The notes beneath the pieces are model-generated. The model was not told the origin of the DNA, ran no database searches, and was given only the letters and a program-made list of their open reading frames with translations. From Sebastes aleutianus (taxonomy: Eukaryota; Chordata; Actinopteri; Perciformes; Sebastidae), in contig CAKAKS010000004.1 of assembly GCA_916700875.1 (NCBI GenBank), positions 12,978,534 through 13,042,533 on the forward strand: 64,000 nucleotides of DNA. The letters run 5' to 3'. The position numbers and the translations under genes are program-made. Below, piece after piece: positions 10,367-64,000 of the stretch; the first letter of the stretch is position 1, and the number at the start of each line of letters is the position of its first letter.

Positions 10367-11219
10367 AGGATCTGTCATGGCACGCACACACACACACACA
10401 CACACACTCACACACAGAAAGCTGAAGAACCGCAGGGGAACCCAGACTTTTAGAATAGGATTCTTGTGCTACTTCAAATCAGGACAACTCGAGTGCTCGA
10501 CATTAACACTGCTTAATCTGTATGCATTGATGTGGGCTGAGCCGGTGTGCGTCTATAATAAAGGCGAGTTGGAGGAGGCCCCCCCACCCCCCCCCCACCC
10601 AGAACCAAAGGAAAACTGTCCATAGACCTTCCATAGCCTTCTCTACAAGCCTGACTCCTCTCCACTGCTCGCCTGTCCACCAGTCACACTCAGCAGCACC
10701 ACTGTACATGTATAATATAAGTTTGAAATCTCTGAATCAAACCGGAGTTACTTGAGGTCGTTTCCAGCATCAGATTTCTGTAAATTTGCTGCAATTTGAG
10801 ATTTTTCTCCCCCCCCCCCTCCTCTCTCTTTGATTATCACAGCAGTGGCATTCCCCACTGAGTCTGACTCCAGGACACGCGAGCAAAGTTGAGATCCGAG
10901 GTGTGTCTCTATAACGACCTGACTGTGTGAAAGAAAAACTGTACATACTGTGTAAAAAGAGGAAAAAAAGTACCACAAAAAATTTTCAAAACAGGGTCGT
11001 GTATATTTCAGGAGGCCGTGTTTTGATAACTTGCACTCGGTGTAGTGTTTAATGAATGTCGCCCTGTGTAGAATTTCACCTGTGTTTATGAATTATTAGG
11101 ATTTTTAGATCATTATTATTTATGTCAAAAACTTTTTCCCAGAGGAACTGGGCTGAAGGAGAGTTTTTTCTTTTCTTATTAAGTGATTGTAAGTTTCCTG
11201 GTTTAATAATGCTAATTTG

Positions 11220-11225
11220 AATAAA
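11220..11225 (+). terminator. arx: Poly(A) signal candidate for arx
   Basis: AATAAA lies at the end of a repeat-poor block downstream of arx. Earlier AATAAA motifs at 9847 and 10557 are alternatives giving shorter UTRs. Confidence 0.45.
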
Positions 11226-11689
11226 TTACATTGGTAAAATGAGTTATCTTTTATTATTTCAAATTCCTTTAGGACTGACATAGGACTGCCTAAACCAGGA
11301 AAAAATAAACAATGTGAAATAGAATATTATAGAACTATTAATAAAAGGTGTTATGAAGAAAAATGTGTTTTCTGTCTTACATTGAATAATTTAGCAAATT
11401 CTTAAGCAATTATTTATAAATAACTTTAATATGATTCACTAAATAGTGTACTGGAATGTAAAATAAATACATCCGACTTCAGTGACAGGTTGTCTGATGT
11501 TCAAAACGCCTGCTGAGAAGGATGAAAACCCTTTTTTTTAAAAGAGGAATTTATCGCTGCAGAGAGCAGAGATGGAGGCTCCACCTGAATAAAATGTATT
11601 AGGTGTATAATCCAGTGCGCTGCGTGCGTCTATCCTCTTCAGCTGGAGTTGACAAAATACTGACCATATATTCATGAGCTTAATCCCCA

Positions 11690-12075
11690 ACATGTGAAAC
11701 GCGTGACAAAGGCGAGGGGTTTTCAATTAGATCGCCCACTTTATCTGGGGAAGGGAAGGGATGGGGGGGGGGGGGCGTCACAAAACTTCCCTTAAACCCC
11801 TTTAAAGGCGCTAAATTGGTCTTAACATCTGTAATGCCATGTCGATGGAAGCGAGTCCCCTTTGTCATTAATGAAGTAACAAACCACTTCATCAAACGGC
11901 TTTCACCCCCCCCCCTCCTCTATCCATTGGATCTCACTACTAATGCTGGACTATTACAGCAATCAATGGTTATTCTCCTCCGTTTGACCCTTCTATGGTG
12001 CCCGACCAAAACCGCGTGAAATTACCCCGCGGATTAAAGTAGTCCCTCTTTTTTATTCATCTATGAAAACCCCTC
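11690..12075. promoter_or_regulatory. Candidate conserved non-coding element 3' of arx
   Basis: A repeat-poor stretch, apart from a G run at 11763-11774 and a C run near 11908. It includes TTTTCAATTAGATCGCCCAC, GTCATTAATGAAGTAAC and AGCAATCAATGGTTATTC. Homeodomain-like ATTA sites are dense. Candidate arx enhancer by position and composition only. Confidence 0.4.
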
Positions 12076-12304
12076 TTCTTATTCCTTCTTGTTGTTTCAC
12101 ATGTTACAATTTAGTCCAAACAAGGAGGATTTTAGAGATAAGGGACTGATGGGAGGGATATTTCTGCACATTTATTTATGCTCACAAAGTCACACAGCTG
12201 CTCATTGGAGCAAAAAAAGAAGAAGATAAAAACCAATTTTCTCCTGTGCGTAAAACCATCCACAATGTGCCATGCTTTAAAAAAAAAAAAAAAATCCTAT
12301 TGCT

Positions 12305-12660
12305 CAAACCCAGTGAAGCGTGTGTGTTTTTTCTCCTCCCTGTATGGCCCTATATAGGGTTTTGATGAGATTGTCCGGGGGGAGTTTTAATCTTATTGTG
12401 AATATAACTAATGAATGGCAAACCAATTTGTCCCTAATATCTGGGGAATGCCGGGAGGCGGGTGACCTGCTGGGAGAGAGGCTTAAACTTTCTTTGCAGC
12501 GCAAAAAGGCGAGAAAATTGAAATGCTGTCGCATAGGGGGCAATAGATGTGGATTTAGAAAAGTCACACTTGTTGGATGCATTCAAAGACAGGAGGCCTT
12601 GCACTTGGGATTACAGGCTGCTTATTGCATGAATGATCAATATAATGAATGTTGATGAAG
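12305..12660. promoter_or_regulatory. Candidate conserved non-coding element 3' of arx
   Basis: Unique-looking sequence with GTTTTAATCTTATTGTG, ATAACTAATGAATGGC and CATGAATGATCAATATAATG. It has no microsatellite and no transposon ends. The longest open frame (12320-12655, 111 codons) has no family features. Candidate enhancer, not tested. Confidence 0.4.
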
Positions 12661-13084
12661 ATGAAAAAACAGTCCAGTCGTGCGTTTTTCTTGCAAATTG
12701 GCTGCAAAAAAAATAAGAAATGATTTGGTGGAATCATGTGTAATGCACGCGTTAAAAGCTCCTCCCGTCTCTCACAGGTTAATCCAGGTGTCCAGAAATG
12801 CCGTGCCCATTTCCATCACTCCCTCCCTGCTCATTCCCCCAGCTGTTGGACTTGATTTGGCCCGTGATTTGGATTCTCCCGGGCCTCGTTTCTCCCACCA
12901 CGACCCCGCCTGAGAGAATAGGCCCAATCACTCCACAGCCTCAGCCGGATCAGTCCTCACTCAGTCCCCGGGAGAGAGGAGCTCTAAAAGGCGCTTTGAT
13001 GAACAGCCTCCCCCCCCCACCCCTCCATCTCCATCACCTCCCCTCTCCTCCTCCTCCTCCTCCCCCTCCTCCAGGCGGAGAACC

Positions 13085-13560
13085 GGCCCCGATGAAAGAC
13101 CTGAATAGCAGGGCCATGGCACTCCGCTCCCCTCTCGGATCGCCCCTTAATTCCCCGTCTCTCTTGCTCTCATCCAATTAGCTCAGTGTATTAAGCGGTT
13201 TATCGTCTCATAACCGCCCTTTCAGCTCCAACAAGGGAGACACTTTGCAATAGGACCAGCTCTCCTTTTGACACCCTCTCTGCTGCCTGTATGTTCCACC
13301 GCGCTATGAATAACAGGGACAGAATAGGGGACTAATTCCCTCATCAAAGCCTACCTTGTCCATCGCTGGTCAAAACGACAAGCAATAAAGCTTAACAGGA
13401 CAATACAAAGAGACTTGTTCGACCTTATTAGCTTAGCTGGGTCGAATTAATGCAGAGACTCAATTTGACTGGGTTTGCTCCAAACTGGGAGGACAAAACA
13501 GGGGCCCTCACTTACAAAACCTGCAGCCTGGTATATAGAGGAAGGCCTGTCTGTGTGCAT
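13085..13560. promoter_or_regulatory. Candidate conserved non-coding element 3' of arx
   Basis: A CT-rich stretch is followed by unique sequence with CCTTAATTCC, CATCCAATTAGCTCAG, GACTAATTCCCTC and TCGAATTAATGCAGAG. The spaced TAAT/ATTA cores and absence of repeats resemble vertebrate forebrain enhancers near ARX. Conservation untested. Confidence 0.4.
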
Positions 13561-14879
13561 GTCTACTGTTGATTAAATCCCCTAAAAAAAAAAAACTGTG
13601 GGAGAAGTAGTGGAGCTGATCTGATTTAATAAATATGTAAAGTTATGAGCTGCAAATGCACCGAGACACTTTTCTCTCACACACAGCATGTTCTATCCAT
13701 TGCATAGTGAATCATGGTTTAAGTGTTCAGCCCACTTAAGGTTGCCTTCACAAGTCACAGTGGTTTTGAAGTGATTTGTGAGGCGTGCAGTGTTTATGGA
13801 AATGCACGCGGCAGGATGGAGTAAAAAATCCCTCCACTGTATTAACACAAAGGAGAATTCTTGGAAGAAAACGGTGAAACACTTCATGGAGCGAGTTACA
13901 GACTGAAATTATACAGCAGAGGGAATACAGAGAGAGTGTAAGGCGATATATAGATCAACCATGGTGCATTTTGCCATTTGTTTTATGAAGATATCAATAT
14001 AATATGAATAATTTTGAAATGAATGTAAATAAAAGTCAGGTATTGAAGTGACCGGATTAGCCAAAAGCAAACATTCCTCAGTTATTTTATTCATAAACAC
14101 GTCTATTGATTTTCCCCAAAAATGTGCTATATCATAATAGAACTAGAAAATTACAAATACTATAATAGAGGATTTTATCCAACTCCTATTTAGAAATCAA
14201 CACCGTTCATTCTCCTGAAATCGGAAAAACTCACAAAAATCCCATCTATATATTTAAAGAATAAAGCTTGTGATATTCTATATCAGTCCTTCTGTAAACA
14301 AATCATGAATACTTACTTATATACAACTTCTCTGCCTGTCTGCGGCTCTCAGCCCCAAAGTCCCTTCGTTCTTTCTGAAAATGAAAAAACACAGTTTTAT
14401 TTTTTTTTAAAAAAGGTCAAGTGATTTCCTAAAACAGTTGGGCACTGTAGTTTTTAGGAAACAGTACTTAAAACATGAGTAAACAGTGCATTTGGTGAGG
14501 GACTACTTACTGCGGCGGAAGAATACACATTTGGTGTACTAGTGAGAATCTAGGACAGGATGATGTATGTGGAATCAACTCAGGTTCCTGATGATGAAGA
14601 AACATGTCACCCAGTGCAAACTCGTGGCTAATTGGTGCGTTTTTAATCATTTTTGGACAATAATGGAGGAATAATATATACCGTATCAGGGTTTCAGGCA
14701 TAAATTCATTGTTGGTTTGGGCCTTTTCGTGGGATTCGTTGATATTAAGACAAACTTAGACTTATCTTGGTGTTAAATAAAGTGCTTCATTTACGTAACT
14801 GGATGCCCAAACACTATAAAAAACTGTTTTTGTCTTTAATAAAGTTCACTTTCATGGCATGTTTGTTATGTGAGTGCAG

Positions 14880-15517
14880 TAGAGCTGCAATGATTAATCG
14901 ATTGGTTTTCAAGTATTAAATTAATCTGCAGCTTTTTTGATAATTGATTAATCGGTTTGAGTAATTTTTTAAGAAATAAAGTAAAAATTCTCTGATTCCA
15001 GGTTCTTAAATGTGAATATCTTCTGGATTCTTTACTCCTTTATGACAGTAAACTGAATATATTTGAGTTGTGGACATTTGAGGACATCCTTTAGGGCTTT
15101 GGGAAACACCGACAGTCATTTATCACCATTTTCTTACATTTTATAGACCAAACTAATTGATTAATCGAGAAAATAATCAGATTAAAGTGGCAGTAGGCAG
15201 TATATTTTTGGCATCATTGGGCAAAAATTCCATAATAACCTTTCAGCATACTGTAATTCAAGTGTTTTGAGAAAAAAACTAGACTTCTGCACCTCCTCAT
15301 GGCTCTGTTTTCAGGCTTTAAAAACTCTAGCCCGTGACGGGAGACTTTGACCAATCACAGGTCATTTCAGAGAGAGAGCGTTCCTATTGGCTGTGCTCCA
15401 GCTGGTGGGCGGTGCTTGGTATTTACTAAACAGATCTCAACATGGCTGCATATATGCTCCAGTCTCGCCTACTTCAGCTTTAATCGACAATGAAAATAAT
15501 CGTTAGTTGCAGCCCTA
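14880..15517. mobile_element. hAT-like MITE with 8-bp target duplication, interrupted by a second MITE
   Basis: The outer element starts TAGAGCTGCAATGATTAATC and ends GTTAGTTGCAGCCCTA. It is flanked on both sides by GAGTGCAG (14872-14879 and 15518-15525). Termini and target size fit the hAT superfamily. The interior has only non-coding MITE sequence plus an inserted element at 15186-15479. Confidence 0.9.
15186..15479. mobile_element. TTAA-flanked (piggyBac-like) MITE nested in the hAT MITE
   Basis: Flanked by TTAA at 15182-15185 and 15480-15483, with imperfect inverted ends AGTGGCAGTAG and CTACTTCAGCT. Removing the element and one TTAA restores an ordinary copy of the outer MITE. The sequence (TGGCATCATTGGGCAAAAAT and so on) is a familiar percomorph repeat. 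Confidence 0.85.
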
Positions 15518-15630
15518 GAGTGCAGCGGTAACAGGAAACACGAAGACACTACAGGATATAGACCCACCCATCTTCTGTCACCCCCCACATTACAATAACA
15601 CAAGATTAACATCTTATCCATTTAGCTTTT

Positions 15631-15636
15631 TTTATT
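15631..15636 (-). terminator. pola1: Poly(A) signal candidate for pola1
   Basis: AATAAA on the minus strand, about 890 bases past the pola1 stop codon. It is the first such motif I found downstream of the stop on that strand. Confidence 0.5.
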
Positions 15637-15981
15637 GAGGTTTTAGTATAAAAAAAAAGGGTTCTCATCAATATCAAAATACCCAATACGAAATATTCTG
15701 ATCATTACAACAACAAAAAAAAAAAATTATTACATCACACCCACCTGAGCGATTCAAGTCGGATACATAGAAAATTACAGGCGTGAAAACACAATCTGCA
15801 CAGAGGGAGGGAGGGCAGGAGACGAAGGAGTGAAAGGGATGAATCAGTTAAACAGAGGCAGTGGAGGAGAAGATCAGCTGTTCGATACGGAGACAAAAGA
15901 GCGAGGGAGCAGCGCGTGTGGCCTCCCTCACCCCGTCACTCCCTGCATCCTCCTTACTCCTTTCTTTCATCCTCTGATCTG

Positions 15982-16013
<32 letters not shown>

Positions 16014-16186
16014 ACGGGATGAATGGTGGTAATCAGAACAAGTGTCCGATCGCTGCGGGCATCCAGTGGTCTTAGTGGCCCGGGTCACTATCATTGGCTA
16101 ATTAGCGGCTTTTGGAGTATACTGGCTGCTCTGAGGATAAGTCATTTTCACACACACACACACACACATCTGGGCGCTGCTAGCCT

Positions 16187-16225
<39 letters not shown>

Positions 16226-16521
16226 GGACTGTCATTTAGGTATGATTGCTACTCCCCTTTACCATACAGAGTCAGGGTGATGGGGTCATGAGAGTGTCTA
16301 TGTGAAGAAATTGGAGAAGGGGAGAGGTGTGATTGGGTTTTAAGTCACAGAACAAGCCCATTAGGTTCAGGGAAGATGATATCAGGGTGAGGAGGCCAAA
16401 GCCTAAAATCACCAACCCAGCTATGTATTCAAAAACAGCTGTAGTTGAATGTGCAAATGTCCCGAGTCAGATGTTGGAGCTTCTCGTCAGGTGTTGTCTT
16501 TACAGATGTGTGTGTGTTGTT
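15637..16521 (-). other. pola1: Probable pola1 3' untranslated region
   Basis: Non-coding sequence between the pola1 stop and its likely poly(A) signal. It contains three CA/TG runs (15982-16008, 16149-16169 and 16187-16222). The extent is inferred from the poly(A) motif. Confidence 0.45.
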
Positions 16522-63459
<46,938 letters not shown>

Positions 63460-64000
63460 CTGATGGACAGACAGACAGACGCAAATCAGACCAAACGGAT
63501 TTCAAATTCACTTGAAAACTCCAAATGTTATGAGAGATTTGATAGGTTAGAAGTTGTCTCACTCAGTGGTAAATAAAAAATCACATCACAGGTAGGTGCA
63601 AGGCTAGAGATAAGACGGGTTAGATGGTTAACCACACTTGTCATCATAGAGCCCATCAGCCTATTGGTACATGCAGTATATGATTGTGGGAACCATTTTT
63701 ATCCATTTTGATCCAACTCCAAACATTGTCCATTTAAATAAATGTGTGGTTTTGAGTCATTACTCTTTTCATCCAAATGAAATCCATTTTGTCAAACAGC
63801 ACCATCACGCCTACTAAACAGCTATTTGCATGACCCTCCGTGTTCGCTGAGAGCAGGTGATAATATAATGCACTCAAAGGCGCCCAACTGCGGTCCGTCT
63901 GTATGATCCAAACAGTTCTCTTTTCACTAATGTGTGGTTAAATAAACACAAGCGTTGCTGTAGTGCTTTGGATTTTAAAATGACAGGAGAAACACAGAAG
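63460..64000 (-). other. pola1: Start of a further pola1 intron
   Basis: No POLA1-like coding sequence or other gene is visible up to the window edge, so the next upstream exon lies outside. Confidence 0.8.

Larger units (their letters stand above)
9458..11245 (+). other. arx: Probable arx 3' untranslated region
   Basis: Possible poly(A) signals AATAAA occur at 9847-9852, 10557-10562 and 11220-11225. The stretch at about 10930-11225 is repeat-poor and looks like conserved UTR, so the last signal is favoured for the long isoform. A dispersed fish repeat (9973-10366) and a CA run (10382-10417) sit inside. The exact end is inferred. Confidence 0.5.
11246..15630. other. arx-pola1 convergent intergenic region
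   Basis: About 4.4 kb lies between the two converging genes, with no coding gene. Its left part has three repeat-poor, TAAT-rich blocks (11690-12075, 12305-12660 and 13085-13560). Its right part holds a nested pair of MITEs (14880-15517). Confidence 0.7.

Noticed and set aside
12320..12655. 111-codon frame in the arx-pola1 intergenic region
   Set aside because: No recognisable motif or splice context. The DNA looks more like non-coding regulatory sequence.

Overview
The window is nuclear DNA from a ray-finned fish, most likely a percomorph teleost. It carries two intron-containing vertebrate genes. The long AT-rich non-coding stretches are full of CA/TG microsatellites and short non-autonomous DNA transposons of the kinds common in percomorphs (hAT-like MITEs with 8-bp target duplications, TTAA-flanked MITEs, tRNA-derived SINEs). 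There are no prokaryotic features.

Layout. 1-970 is a degenerate GATA/GGATAGAT tandem array. 971-2480 is AT-rich upstream DNA. 2489-9457 holds arx, the aristaless-related homeobox gene, on the + strand: a TATA-like element, five coding exons and an intact 470-residue protein, followed by a 3'UTR that probably runs to about 11245. 11246-15630 is intergenic and contains stretches that look like conserved non-coding DNA. From 15631 to the right edge lies the 3' part of pola1, the DNA polymerase alpha catalytic subunit, on the - strand. Twelve coding exons (63459 down to 16522) encode the last 518 residues: polymerase motif B, the YGDTDS catalytic motif, the lysine-rich region, and the C-terminal pair of zinc-binding cysteine modules. 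The 5' part of pola1 lies beyond position 64000.

The two genes are convergent (tail to tail), the same arrangement as ARX and POLA1 on the human X chromosome. In mammals the last introns of POLA1 hold some of the longest ultraconserved elements known, several of which act as ARX forebrain enhancers. The last pola1 introns here are also very large and contain repeat-free, TAAT-rich blocks. I mark these as candidate arx enhancers, because conservation cannot be tested from one sequence. Functionally, pola1 is a housekeeping replication gene whose introns probably house regulatory DNA for a neighbouring developmental transcription factor.

The most notable unexpected features are these: a roughly 300-bp segment present in both intron 1 and intron 3 of arx; a tandem duplication in arx intron 1 that copies the exon-1 splice donor; a hAT element with a perfect 8-bp target duplication and a decayed transposase start; and a TTAA MITE nested inside a hAT MITE with both insertion events readable. 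I saw no previously undescribed gene system.
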